From positions 186,001-250,000 of the forward strand of contig NZ_JADKSH010000004.1 in NCBI RefSeq assembly GCF_015350795.1: DNA of 64,000 nucleotides, read 5' to 3'. Below the pieces are notes generated by a model, which made no database searches, was not told the origin of the DNA, and saw nothing but the letters and a program-made list of their open reading frames with translations. How positions within the stretch are numbered: the stretch's first letter is position 1; the number at the start of each line of letters is the position of its first letter. This document shows, in pieces, positions 44,660-53,639 of this stretch. The DNA is from Microbacterium sp. VKM Ac-2870 (GTDB taxonomy: Bacteria; Actinomycetota; Actinomycetes; Actinomycetales; Microbacteriaceae). A program made the position numbers and the translations under genes.

Positions 44660-45447
44660 AGGCCGAGGCCGTCGAAGGCGATGGTCGGCAGATCCACGGC
44701 GCCAGCCCCGCCGTCGGCGACGATGACCGCGCCGGTCACATAGGCTGCCTCCTCCGACAGTAAGAAGCGTGCGATGCTCGCGATCTCCTCGGCCCGAGCG
44801 GGCCGGCGAAGAGGGACGTTCCGGGTGACCTCCGCGTACGCCTCGTCGATGGTCGCGATGCCTGCCGCTTCAGCGAAATGCCGCATCTCCGAATCGGCCA
44901 TGGGTGTCACGGTCCAGCCGGGGCAGAGCGCGTTCGCCCGCACTCCCGCCGGACCGTAGTCGCGTGCGATGGACCGGGTGAGGCCGAGCAGCGCGTGCTT
45001 CGCCGTCGTGTAGCCGGCGGTGTCGGGGCCTGCGGCGATTCCGGCTATCGACGACACGATCACTATCGAGCCGCGGGACTCCACGAGGGCAGGCAGGCAA
45101 GCGCGCACAGTGACGAACGCGGTAGTGAGGTTGGCATGAAGGCTCGCCGCCCACTCCGCGTCGTCGGTGTCGGCCACGGCGGAGAACCCGTGGCCGCCGG
45201 CGTTGGCCACGAGCTGGTCCACGGCGCCGAAGCGTTCTCGAGCGATCTCGACTACCCGGTCCATCGCGTCGCGCTCGCCGGCGTCGGCGACCAGGGCGAG
45301 GGCCCGCGAGCCGAGCTCCTCTGCCGTCTTCTCGATGGGCCCGGATGACCGGCCGACGAGCACGACGTTGCCACCGTCCGCAACCAGCCGGGCGGCGATC
45401 GCCCGACCGATGCCGGTGCCGCCACCGGTGATGATCGCGGTGGTCAC
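44656..45447 (-). CDS. Short-chain dehydrogenase/reductase
   Basis: About 263 residues from GTG 45447. Classical SDR: TGGGTGIGRAIA cofactor motif, NAG (VANAGGHG), catalytic Ser (IVIVSSIAGIAAG) and YTTAK (Tyr/Lys). It probably oxidises or reduces a hydroxyl/keto or aldehyde group on a pathway intermediate. It is last in a coupled operon (kinase, PLP enzyme, SDR) and its stop overlaps the convergent P450 fusion stop by 3 bp. Confidence 0.85.
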   Translation of the reverse strand: MTTAIITGGGTGIGRAIAARLVADGGNVVLVGRSSGPIEKTAEELGSRALALVADAGERDAMDRVVEIARERFGAVDQLVANAGGHGFSAVADTDDAEWAASLHANLTTAFVTVRACLPALVESRGSIVIVSSIAGIAAGPDTAGYTTAKHALLGLTRSIARDYGPAGVRANALCPGWTVTPMADSEMRHFAEAAGIATIDEAYAEVTRNVPLRRPARAEEIASIARFLLSEEAAYVTGAVIVADGGAGAVDLPTIAFDGLGL

Positions 45448-46712
45448 GAGGATGCGCTCAGCGCCCGGTCGAGGGCGGCGATCAGCAGCTCGGCCTCGTC
45501 CGGCCCGAAAGGCAGCGGGGGCCGCATCTTGAGCACGTTGTCGTGTCGCCCGATCCGGCTGATCAGGATGCGGTCTGCCTTCACCGATTCCACGAGCCGC
45601 TTGGTGCGCGCGGCATCCGGCGCACCGGCGCCATCGGAGACCGCGAAGCCCGAGAACATGCCGGCGCCCTTCGGGGGGCCGATGAAGTCGAACCGCTCGC
45701 CGAGCAGCGCCAGTTGCTCGCGAACCGCCGTGCCGGTGGACTCCGCGCGGGCCAGGAGGTCCTCGTCGCGCAGCACGTCGAGCACCGCGAGGCCGACGGC
45801 CGATGAGACCGGGTTGCCGCCGAAGGTGTTGAAGTACATGTTGCGCGGGCCGAATTCGTCGAGCAGCGCCGCGGGCAGCACAACGCCGCCGAGCGGATGC
45901 CCGTTGCCCATCGGCTTGCCCATGGTGACGAGGTCGGGGACGAGACCGTGCAACTGGTAGCCCCAGTAGTGCGCCCCGGTTCGGCCGAAGCCGGCCTGCA
46001 CCTCATCGGCGATGAGGAGCCCGCCCGCCGCGCGGACGCGAGCTCCGACCGCGGCGACGTAGCCCTCGGGAAGCCTGTTCAGGCCCTCCGTGGAGAACAG
46101 GGAGTCGAAGAGCCACGCCGCGACGCCGTGCCCCTCCTCGTTCAGGGAGGCGATGGCGGCATCCACCTCGGCCAGCGACTCCGCGAGGACAGTGCCGGGG
46201 TCGCGGCCGTGGTCGGCCCCATCGAGATCGGGGATCCGAATGGTCCTGACGTGCGCGCCGAGCCCTTCCCTTGCGGCCAGCCCGGTGGTGAGCGCCGCCA
46301 GGGCCGCGGTGTGTCCGTGGTAGCTGAAGTCGGAGATCAGGATGCCCCGGGCCCCGCTGTGCTGCGTAGCGATCCGGAGGGCGAGGTCGTTGGACTCCGA
46401 GCCGCTGTTGGTGAACATGACGCGGTCGAGGGGGGAGTCGAAGAGCGCCAGCAGCCGCTCGGCGTACTCCACCACGCGATCGTTGAGGTAGCGGGTGTGG
46501 ATGTTGAGTCGGGAGGCCTGCTCCGAGAGCGCCTCAACGACGCGGGGATGGGCGTGGCCGACCTGGGGGACGTTGTTGTACCCGTCGAGATACCGCACGC
46601 CGTGGATGTCGGTGAGCCAGACGCCGCTCGCGCTGGCGAACTCGAGCGGCTCGTCGTAGAACAGCGGCGAGTAGGGGCCGATGGTGGACTGACGTCGGGA
46701 CAGGGTGGTCAT
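45444..46712 (-). CDS. Class-III PLP enzyme, amine-phosphate phospho-lyase-like
   Basis: About 422 residues from ATG 46712, overlapping the kinase stop (ATGA); ~52 upstream in-frame codons are rejected. The PLP-lysine region reads VTMGKPMGNGHPLGG, matching the ethanolamine-phosphate and 5-phosphohydroxylysine phospho-lyases (GKPMGNGHP) more than ordinary omega-aminotransferases. Other fold I motifs: FTNSGSESNDLALR and LIADEVQAGFGRTG. Such enzymes eliminate phosphate from a beta-phosphorylated amine, giving an aldehyde, phosphate and the amine or ammonia. Paired with the kinase gene it would cleave phosphorylated beta-hydroxyamines. A plain aminotransferase remains possible. Confidence 0.75.
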   Translation of the reverse strand: MTTLSRRQSTIGPYSPLFYDEPLEFASASGVWLTDIHGVRYLDGYNNVPQVGHAHPRVVEALSEQASRLNIHTRYLNDRVVEYAERLLALFDSPLDRVMFTNSGSESNDLALRIATQHSGARGILISDFSYHGHTAALAALTTGLAAREGLGAHVRTIRIPDLDGADHGRDPGTVLAESLAEVDAAIASLNEEGHGVAAWLFDSLFSTEGLNRLPEGYVAAVGARVRAAGGLLIADEVQAGFGRTGAHYWGYQLHGLVPDLVTMGKPMGNGHPLGGVVLPAALLDEFGPRNMYFNTFGGNPVSSAVGLAVLDVLRDEDLLARAESTGTAVREQLALLGERFDFIGPPKGAGMFSGFAVSDGAGAPDAARTKRLVESVKADRILISRIGRHDNVLKMRPPLPFGPDEAELLIAALDRALSASS

Positions 46713-47761
46713 CGTGCGTCCTCCGGTGAAGATAGATGGGTCGCGCTCAGGGACGGCCAGCCTGTGCTGCCGTCGTCGAGGTACTGTCGCGCGGCTGCGA
46801 CCACGCGCGGCCCGATGACGTCCTCGTGGAAGTCGCTCGCCGCATCCCCGGGCCTGTCGGCCGCCCACCCCAGGTAGCTGAGGGCGCGGGCGAGCAGGAG
46901 TGCGTGCCAGGCCCGCTCGTCGGCTTCGTCGAGGGTGCGGACCTCTCGATAGCCGTCGAGGAGGGCGGCGATCAGAGACTCGGCATCAGGGTGCTCGGCG
47001 CACCAGAACGCGGAGGTCGCCAGGTCGAAGAGGAACCATCCCTCGCCCGAGTCGTCGAAGTCGAGTGCGACAAGTCCGTCGGGCGCGACGAGGATGTTCT
47101 CGAAGGTGAAGTCGGCGTGGATCACGCCGTAGCGGCCTGTGCCCACGTCGAGCCGCCCGAGTTCCTCTGCCAGGCGAGATTCCGCCAGGTCGAGAAGATC
47201 CCGCTCGGGAGCGCTCAGTGACCGGAGCCGGGCGGGACGGCCCCAGAGGGCCTTCTCGCCCACGAGACCGGCGGTGTTCCACGCGGCCCGACGGTACCCG
47301 GCCGGAGCACCCTTCTCAGCGATGTCGTGCATCCGGGCGATCAGCGTTCCGAGAGCGCGCAGCTGGGCGGCGTCAGGGCGAGCGAGCCCTTGGAAGACAG
47401 CCCCAGAGTCGGCGAACTCGCGACCGCCGTCGATCCAGTTCTGCATTGTCGCCTGCCGCCGCACGCCGCGAGCGTCGGTGATGACGGCGACGAATCCTCC
47501 CGTCGGCAGAGGCACGGGCGTGGGGACGGCGATGCCGCCCAGGCGGAAGGCCTCGATCGATGCGGTCTCCGAGGCCAGCTCGTCGTCGGTCCGGTAGCCG
47601 ACGCGGTGCATGCGCAGCGAGCGGTCGAACCCGTCGCCGCGCACGCGGTACACGTGGTTCTCCCGCTGCTTGACGAAGATCAGCTCAGCATCGGCCGGCA
47701 CGCCGAAGGCGTCGAGAGCCAGGCGCGCGGCGGCCTGCTCGAGATCGGTGAGGTCTGACAT
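46709..47761 (-). CDS. APH-type small-molecule kinase (hydroxylysine/ethanolamine-kinase-like)
   Basis: About 350 residues from ATG 47761. Aminoglycoside-phosphotransferase fold with a catalytic loop HADFTFENIL (HxDxxxxN) and a metal Asp in ALDFDDSGEGW; the N-lobe has LIFVKQRENHVYRV. The family phosphorylates hydroxyls of choline, homoserine, hydroxylysine or antibiotics. The downstream phospho-lyase argues for a beta-hydroxyamine substrate. Divergent from the APC permease gene. Confidence 0.75.
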   Translation of the reverse strand: MSDLTDLEQAAARLALDAFGVPADAELIFVKQRENHVYRVRGDGFDRSLRMHRVGYRTDDELASETASIEAFRLGGIAVPTPVPLPTGGFVAVITDARGVRRQATMQNWIDGGREFADSGAVFQGLARPDAAQLRALGTLIARMHDIAEKGAPAGYRRAAWNTAGLVGEKALWGRPARLRSLSAPERDLLDLAESRLAEELGRLDVGTGRYGVIHADFTFENILVAPDGLVALDFDDSGEGWFLFDLATSAFWCAEHPDAESLIAALLDGYREVRTLDEADERAWHALLLARALSYLGWAADRPGDAASDFHEDVIGPRVVAAARQYLDDGSTGWPSLSATHLSSPEDAR

Positions 47762-47916
47762 TCACGACAGGCTATGTGTGGGACCCGAATGGGGCGAGAA
47801 GCGGCGGCGGATGGTGCACTGCCGTCCAAGTCTTGGGCACTCGGCGACAACCGCGCTCCGCGGTGCGCGGCCATTGTCAGTACAACCCACCTGTCAGCCC
47901 ACGAAGGAGATCTCGA

Positions 47917-49395
47917 ATGACAGACCCAGCACCCCGCGAGCTCAAACGGAACCAGCTCGGCGCCCCCTCCATAGTCTTCCTCGTGCTGGCCGCCGTCGCG
48001 CCCCTGACGGCGGCGATCGTCGTGCTCCCGCTCGCCATCGGCTTCGGCAACGGCGGCGGCATCCCCGTCGCCGTGATCGTGGTCGCGATAACCCTGCTGC
48101 TGTTCGCCACCGGTTACGCGCAGATGTCGAAGGAACTGGTCAACGCGGGCGGGTTCTACGCCATCGCGGTGAGGGGCCTCGGGCGCACTGCCGGTCTCGT
48201 CACGGGTCTCATCGCCACGCTGGGCTACAACGCCTTCGTCGCGGGGGGTCTGGGCACTCTCGGCTTCTTCACCGGGGCAGTAGTCATTCCGGCGCTGTTC
48301 GGGTTCCAGGTGCACTGGTTCCTCATCGGCACGGTGCTCGCCGTCGTCGCCTTCCTCTTCGCCCGAGCGGGCATCCACGTCAGCGCTGTCGTGCTGGGGG
48401 TCTCGCTCGTCCTGGAGACGGTGATCCTGCTCGCCTTCGCCGGATCGGTCTTCGTGCAGACCGGATTCGACATCACAGCGTTCACCCTCGCGTTCAGCCC
48501 GGAGATCCTGGTTGGAGGGTCGATCTGGATCGGGTTCCTCCTGGTCGCCACCTGCTTCCTCGGGTTCGAGGCGACGGCTCTCTTCAGCGAAGAGGCCAAG
48601 GAGCCGCGCAAGACCATCCCCCGTGCCACGTTCGCCTCGATCATCGTCATCGGGCTTCTGCACGCGGTGGTCGGCTGGGCCCTCGTCAGCGCTCTCGGTG
48701 TGAAGGACGCGCAGGCGCTCTCGCTCGAGAGCCTCGCCTCAGGCGACATGACCCTGAAGCTGATCAACACGTACCTCGGCCCGGTGCTGGGCGTCATCGC
48801 CCTCGTGCTCCTGGTGGTCAGCCTGTTCGCCGCGCAGCTCGCGTTCCATAACTCGGCGGCGCGCTACCTGTACGCGCTCGGTCGTGCCCGAATCTTCCCC
48901 GCGTGGCTCGCTGTGACGAACAAGAACGGAGCGCCGCAGCGCGCCCTCATAGTGAACCTCATCTTCTCGGTCGTCATCGCCGCGATCTTCGCCATCGTGC
49001 CCTTGACCGACGCGGACGGCAATGCGCTACCTCCTGTGCTCACCCTCGTGCCGGTGGGTGTCGGGTTCGCCACGCTGGCGATCTTGATAGTCCAGGCGAT
49101 CGCGGCTTTGGCTATCGTCGTCCACTTCCGCCGCCAGAAGGACCGGCGCTGGTGGAGCACCTTCGTCGCACCGGGCCTGGGATTCCTCGCTCTGCTGGCG
49201 CTGAGCATCGGCGCGCTGTTCAACTTCACCCTGGTTGCCGGGTCCGATGCCCTGTACGTGCAGGTTCTGCCGTGGCTGCTCGTACTGACCGTGATCGGCG
49301 GGATCGTGTATGCCGCCTACCTCAGGGCGCGCAAGCCGAAGGTGTTCGAGGGTCTCGACGCCGACCTCGAGAAGTTCGACGGTCTTTCGTCCTAA
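47917..49395 (+). CDS. APC-family amino acid/amine permease
   Basis: About 492 residues from ATG 47917 (GAAGGAG). Twelve hydrophobic segments; the APC signature region GFEATALFSEEAKEPRKTIPRATFAS is present. Position opposite the kinase suggests import of its amine substrate. A terminator follows at 49410. Confidence 0.85.
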   Translation: MTDPAPRELKRNQLGAPSIVFLVLAAVAPLTAAIVVLPLAIGFGNGGGIPVAVIVVAITLLLFATGYAQMSKELVNAGGFYAIAVRGLGRTAGLVTGLIATLGYNAFVAGGLGTLGFFTGAVVIPALFGFQVHWFLIGTVLAVVAFLFARAGIHVSAVVLGVSLVLETVILLAFAGSVFVQTGFDITAFTLAFSPEILVGGSIWIGFLLVATCFLGFEATALFSEEAKEPRKTIPRATFASIIVIGLLHAVVGWALVSALGVKDAQALSLESLASGDMTLKLINTYLGPVLGVIALVLLVVSLFAAQLAFHNSAARYLYALGRARIFPAWLAVTNKNGAPQRALIVNLIFSVVIAAIFAIVPLTDADGNALPPVLTLVPVGVGFATLAILIVQAIAALAIVVHFRRQKDRRWWSTFVAPGLGFLALLALSIGALFNFTLVAGSDALYVQVLPWLLVLTVIGGIVYAAYLRARKPKVFEGLDADLEKFDGLSS

Positions 49396-49409
49396 CACGC
49401 TCGATACGA

Positions 49410-49440
49410 GGGGCCCGGCCACGGCGGTCGGGCCCTTTCG
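49410..49440 (+). terminator. Rho-independent terminator after APC permease
   Basis: The arms GGGCCCG (49411-49417) and CGGGCCC (49429-49435) are followed by TTTC. It lies 15 bp after the permease stop and ahead of the AraC gene. Confidence 0.75.
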
Positions 49441-49525
49441 CCGCCGGTCAGGCCGCGACCGCGGTGCTATCATCCGACAATCGAGTTACGTGCAACTGGT
49501 CACCTCTACGAGGAAGTCGAGAACC

Positions 49526-50488
49526 GTGAACGCAGAGCGCTCCACAACTGTGAGCCCCGTTACGAGCATCGTCGCGCACGAGTTCTCCGAGTTTCGCAGT
49601 GCGGCGTCTGACTTCTATGTGCCGCTGCGGCTTACTGTCGATCATCCGGAACGCTTCGCCGGTCGCATCCGGGCGAGCTCCCTCGATGAGATCCACGTCT
49701 CCGAGATCACTGCGCGGTCCCACACGGTCGAGCGGACCCCCGAGCTCATCGCCCGCGGGAGCCGCAGCTACTACAAGCTGAGCCTGCAGCTCGCGGGCTC
49801 CGGCCTGCTCATCCAGGATCGCCGCGAGGCCATGCTGCGCCCCGGCGACATTGCCGTCTACGACACCGAGCGGCCCTACACGATGGTCTTCGACGACGAC
49901 TTCCGGATGATGGTCGTCATGTTCCCGCAGACTCTGCTCAACCTGCCCCCCGAGGCCATCGGGCAACTCACTGCCGTGCGGTTCGCGGAGGGAGAGGGCA
50001 TCGGTGGCATGATCGCCCCCTTCCTCGCCCGCATGGTCGAGAACCTCGACGTGCTCTCGGGTGCGACCGGTGCACGACTGGCTCTGAACGCCGTCGACCT
50101 CGTGTCGACGATGTTCGCCAGCGAGCTCGGTGTCGCCGCGACACCCACCACGCACGATGTGCTCATGTTGCGGGTGCGCAGCTACATAGAGGAGCACCTG
50201 GGCGAGAGCGACCTGGGGCCGAGCGAGATCGCGGCGGCCCACTTCATCTCGACCCGCCACCTGCACGGCATCTTCCGCGAACGCGACACCACGGTCTCGA
50301 CCTGGATCCGCACCCGTCGGCTGGAACGAGCTCGTCGTGACCTCATCGATCCCATGCTGATGGGCTACTCGATCGGCGCGATAGCCGCACGATCGGGATT
50401 CGTGGACGCCGCGCACTTCTCGCGGCTGTTCAAGTCGACCTTCGGCGAGTCGCCGAGCGAGCTCCGCGGCCGTTTCGCACACCACTGA
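49526..50488 (+). CDS. AraC-family regulator, FeaR-like
   Basis: About 320 residues from GTG 49526 (ACGAGGAAG upstream; a longer frame runs through the terminator and is rejected). The N-terminal AraC-binding-2-type domain (SRSYYKLSLQLAGSGLLIQDRREAMLRPGDIAVYDTERPY) precedes two HTHs ending FVDAAHFSRLFKSTFGESPSEL. This layout is that of FeaR, the activator of the E. coli phenylethylamine oxidase genes tynA/feaB. Likely targets: the following Liv operon or the amine genes. Confidence 0.82.
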   Translation: MNAERSTTVSPVTSIVAHEFSEFRSAASDFYVPLRLTVDHPERFAGRIRASSLDEIHVSEITARSHTVERTPELIARGSRSYYKLSLQLAGSGLLIQDRREAMLRPGDIAVYDTERPYTMVFDDDFRMMVVMFPQTLLNLPPEAIGQLTAVRFAEGEGIGGMIAPFLARMVENLDVLSGATGARLALNAVDLVSTMFASELGVAATPTTHDVLMLRVRSYIEEHLGESDLGPSEIAAAHFISTRHLHGIFRERDTTVSTWIRTRRLERARRDLIDPMLMGYSIGAIAARSGFVDAAHFSRLFKSTFGESPSELRGRFAHH

Positions 50489-50639
50489 GCCCGCAGTGCA
50501 GGCGTAGACAAGGTTCATGCTCGGTTGGACAAAAGCCGCCGCCCCTGCCGCCCTAGCGTGAGTACACGGGCGCATTCGCTGCCCGTGCAATCGCATCGCC
50601 ACGACGAAGTGGGCATGGCTACCCGAGGCAGGGAAGCAC

Positions 50640-51815
50640 ATGAAGATGAAGACAGCGGTCGTCATTCTCACGGCGACAGCACTAGCGCTCACCGGTTGTT
50701 CGGCTGGCGGCGGGGGCGGCGACTCGTCAGCACCGATCGTCGTCGGCTCGGTCAACGCACTGAGCGGCCCGGCACAGTTCCCCGAGGCCTCGCAGGCAGC
50801 GAAGGCCGTTTTCGACCAGGTTAACGCCGACGGTGGTATCAACGGCCGTCAGATCGAGTACACGATCTCCGACGACAAAGCCGATCCCGCCGCCGCCGCC
50901 GCCGCGGCTCGTGAGATCGTCGAGAGCCAGAACGCGGTGGCCCTCGTGGGCTCGGCGAGCCTGCTCGACTGCGAGGTGAACGCGGCCTATTACGAGCAGC
51001 AGGGCATCCTGAGCGTGCAGGGCACCGGCGTCGACCAAGTCTGCTTCTCGTCGCCCAATGTCTCAGCAGTGAACGTCGGCCCCTATGGCGACACCACCAT
51101 GACTCTGACCTACGGCTCGGAGGTGCTGGGTCTCGACAAGATCTGCGCGCTCGTCGAGGTGGTCGGATCGAGCGGGCCGGCCTACAAGGCAGCCATCGAC
51201 GCGTGGAGCAAGAATACGGGCAAGAAGCTCACGCTTCTCGATGACACAGTTCCCTACGGCGGCTCTGACTACACCCCCTACATCGTCAAGGCGAAGGAGG
51301 CGGGCTGCAACGCGGTCTTCAGCAACGCGGTAGAGCCGGACGGTATCGGCCAGATCAAAGCAGCGGCCGCGCAGGGCTGGGACGACGTGACCTTCCTCTA
51401 CCTGACCTCCGTCTACAGCGAGCAGTTTGCTGCGGCTGTGCAAGAGGCCGGCGCGGGCGTGTACGTACCGGCGGAGTTCGCGCCATACACTGACGCGTCG
51501 AGCGAGAGCACGGCGGCCTGGCGTGAGCTCATGGAGGCCAACGACATCCCGCTGACCTCCTTCGGCCAGGGCGGATACCTCGCAGCAACCTACTTCGTCG
51601 AGGTGCTCAAGGGCATCAAGGGCGATATCACGCGCGAGTCCGTCTCAGAGGCGCTGCGGGGCATGGACCCGATCAGCAACGACATGGTGGGAACGCCGTG
51701 GGTGTTCGGTCCGGACGACACACACAACTCAAACCGCGCCGGCTGGCCGGTCAAGCTCCTGAGTGGCACGGGCAAGTGGGAGACCGCAGCCGACGACTGG
51801 TTCCTGCTCGACTAA
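50640..51815 (+). CDS. ABC transporter substrate-binding lipoprotein (LivJ/LivK-like)
   Basis: About 391 residues. Lipobox LTGC at ~20 followed by a glycine spacer, then a type I periplasmic binding fold (PIVVGSVNALSGPAQFPEASQAAKAVFDQVNADGGINGRQIEY). Leucine-type binding proteins also take aromatic acids and amines. First gene of a five-gene ABC operon ending at 55034. Confidence 0.88.
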   Translation: MKMKTAVVILTATALALTGCSAGGGGGDSSAPIVVGSVNALSGPAQFPEASQAAKAVFDQVNADGGINGRQIEYTISDDKADPAAAAAAAREIVESQNAVALVGSASLLDCEVNAAYYEQQGILSVQGTGVDQVCFSSPNVSAVNVGPYGDTTMTLTYGSEVLGLDKICALVEVVGSSGPAYKAAIDAWSKNTGKKLTLLDDTVPYGGSDYTPYIVKAKEAGCNAVFSNAVEPDGIGQIKAAAAQGWDDVTFLYLTSVYSEQFAAAVQEAGAGVYVPAEFAPYTDASSESTAAWRELMEANDIPLTSFGQGGYLAATYFVEVLKGIKGDITRESVSEALRGMDPISNDMVGTPWVFGPDDTHNSNRAGWPVKLLSGTGKWETAADDWFLLD

Positions 51816-51871
51816 CTCGCCCGAGGGGGCGGCTTGCCGTCGCCCCCTCCTCCTCTTTCGGAAGGAACCCG

Positions 51872-52729
51872 ATGATTCAGGGCGCACTCGCTGGCCTCGC
51901 CGCCGGCGGCCTCTACGCGACCATCGCGGTCTGCCTCACGATCATGGCGCGCCTGGTGCGAGTGGTGAACTTCTCGCAGGTCGCGGTGGGCATGTTCGGC
52001 GCGTTCACGGCGGTGGCCCTCGCAGGGCTCGGTCTGCCCATGGTGGTCTCCACCGTGGCGGGCATCGTCGTCGGTTCCGTGATCTCGGCGATCATCGGGC
52101 TCATCATTGCCACGTGGCTGGCCGACGCGTCGATCACCGTGCGGTCGGCTGTCTCGGTGGCGGCACTCCTCATGCTCGTCGCGCTCAGCTTCATTCTTTT
52201 CGGGACAAAGCCTCTTCCGTTCACCCCGATCCTCTCGGGCGCAGCTTTCCGCGTGGGCACCGTTGTCATCAGCCAGATCACCGTCGCGCTCGTGATCATC
52301 GCCGTGCTGATCGCGGTGCTGGCCAAGCTGCTGCTTTCCCGCACCGCGATCGGGATGCATCTTCGGGCGCTGAGCGACCGGCCTATCACCGCCGAGCTCG
52401 TGGGCATCCGCTCCACCCGACTCAGCGTCGGCGTGTGGGCCGCGACTGGTGCTCTTGCCACTCTCGTCGTTTCGATCGTGGCGCCAAGCCAATCGAACGA
52501 CGCGTCATCACTCGCCCTCGCAGTGATCCCCGGTGCCGCGGCTGCGCTGGCCGGTGGATTCCGCCGCCTCGACCTGGCTGTGGTGGGCGGTCTCGTGCTC
52601 GGCATGGTGGACGGTGCCCTCGCGCAAGCTGACGACCTCACCATCGTGCGGTACTTCGTGCCGTTCATCGCCATCGTCGTCTTGCTCCTGTGGACGCAGC
52701 GGAAGGAGGTGTGGGATGCCGCACGCTGA
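51872..52729 (+). CDS. ABC transporter permease, LivH-like
   Basis: About 285 residues from ATG 51872 (GGAAGGAA). Eight or so membrane helices; MIQGALAGLAAGGLYATIAVCLTIMARLVRVVNFSQ is the LivH start pattern, and the EAA-like loop is AIGMHLRALSDRPITAELVGI. It overlaps LivM by 14 bp. Confidence 0.85.
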   Translation: MIQGALAGLAAGGLYATIAVCLTIMARLVRVVNFSQVAVGMFGAFTAVALAGLGLPMVVSTVAGIVVGSVISAIIGLIIATWLADASITVRSAVSVAALLMLVALSFILFGTKPLPFTPILSGAAFRVGTVVISQITVALVIIAVLIAVLAKLLLSRTAIGMHLRALSDRPITAELVGIRSTRLSVGVWAATGALATLVVSIVAPSQSNDASSLALAVIPGAAAALAGGFRRLDLAVVGGLVLGMVDGALAQADDLTIVRYFVPFIAIVVLLLWTQRKEVWDAAR

Positions 52730-53639
52730 GCCTGGCGCCCCGCGCCGTATTCTCGTTCCCGTGGCCATCGCCGTCGCGGCGGTCGCTGGGGGATTCGCCC
52801 TGAGCGCCTTGTTGCCCAGCTACTACGTCTTCCTGGGGTCGAGCGCAGTGGTGGCCGCGATCTCGCTGCTCGGCCTGGGCGTCGTCACCGGCAGCGCCGG
52901 CATGATCGCCCTGTGCCAGCTCTCATTCGCTGTGATCGGCGCGTGGGTCGTGTCACAGTTGCACTTCGTCCATGCGCCCGGCAACGGTGTGCTGTGGATG
53001 ATCACCGGCGGTGTCGTTGCGGGACTCGTCGGGCTGCTCGTCGGCCTGCCGGCCCTCCGGCTGCGCGGAGTCAACCTCGCGGTCGTGACCTTGGGCTTCG
53101 CCGCCGCGGTGCACCTGACGATCACGACGATCCAGTTTCCCGGCGCCACCACAGGCATCCGCGTACTCAAACCAGAGCCGTTCATCACCGACCGGTCATT
53201 CTTCGTCCTGTCGGTGATCGTGCTCGTCGTTCTCGCGCTCGCGGTGTGGGCACTGCAGGCGTCCAGGGTCGGTAGCGGTTGGCGCGCTGTCGCATTCTCC
53301 GAGCGCGGTACCGCGAGCGCGGGGGCGAGCGTGAGCTTCAGCAAGCTCACGGCCTTCGCGGTGAGCGCGACTCTGGCGGGAGTCAGCGGTGGGCTAGTGA
53401 CCCTGCAGGTCGGCTTCGCTTCCCCGGCGACCTTCACCCCGTTGCAGTCCCTGGCGCTGTACGTGCTCGCCATCGTGAGTGGCACCTATCCTCGGCATCC
53501 AAGCTCTGACCTCGCGGACCAACCTCGGAGAGACAGTGCGCGGTCTGCTCCGTCGTGGAAGGCGGCCTCGGGCTGCGGTAGCCGCCGAGATCGGTGCACT
53601 ACCGGAGCTGGCGCCTACGTCAGAGGTCGCCCTCGGTGA
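52716..53639 (+). CDS. ABC transporter permease, LivM-like, 3' part disrupted
   Basis: Starts at ATG 52716 after GGAAGGAGGT. Residues ~1-254 are a normal LivM (LGLGVVTGSAGMIALCQLSFAVIGAW; LRGVNLAVVTLGFAAAVHLT) up to LQSLALYVLAIVSG. After that the frame becomes Arg/Ser/Pro-rich nonsense, while the +1-shifted frame (from 53479) reads ILGIQALTSRTNLGETVRGLLRRG, which looks like a LivM C-terminal tail leading into the ATPase. About two membrane helices expected in LivM are absent. An internal deletion with frameshift, or an assembly error, is likely. Confidence 0.6.
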   Translation: MPHAEPGAPRRILVPVAIAVAAVAGGFALSALLPSYYVFLGSSAVVAAISLLGLGVVTGSAGMIALCQLSFAVIGAWVVSQLHFVHAPGNGVLWMITGGVVAGLVGLLVGLPALRLRGVNLAVVTLGFAAAVHLTITTIQFPGATTGIRVLKPEPFITDRSFFVLSVIVLVVLALAVWALQASRVGSGWRAVAFSERGTASAGASVSFSKLTAFAVSATLAGVSGGLVTLQVGFASPATFTPLQSLALYVLAIVSGTYPRHPSSDLADQPRRDSARSAPSWKAASGCGSRRDRCTTGAGAYVRGRPR

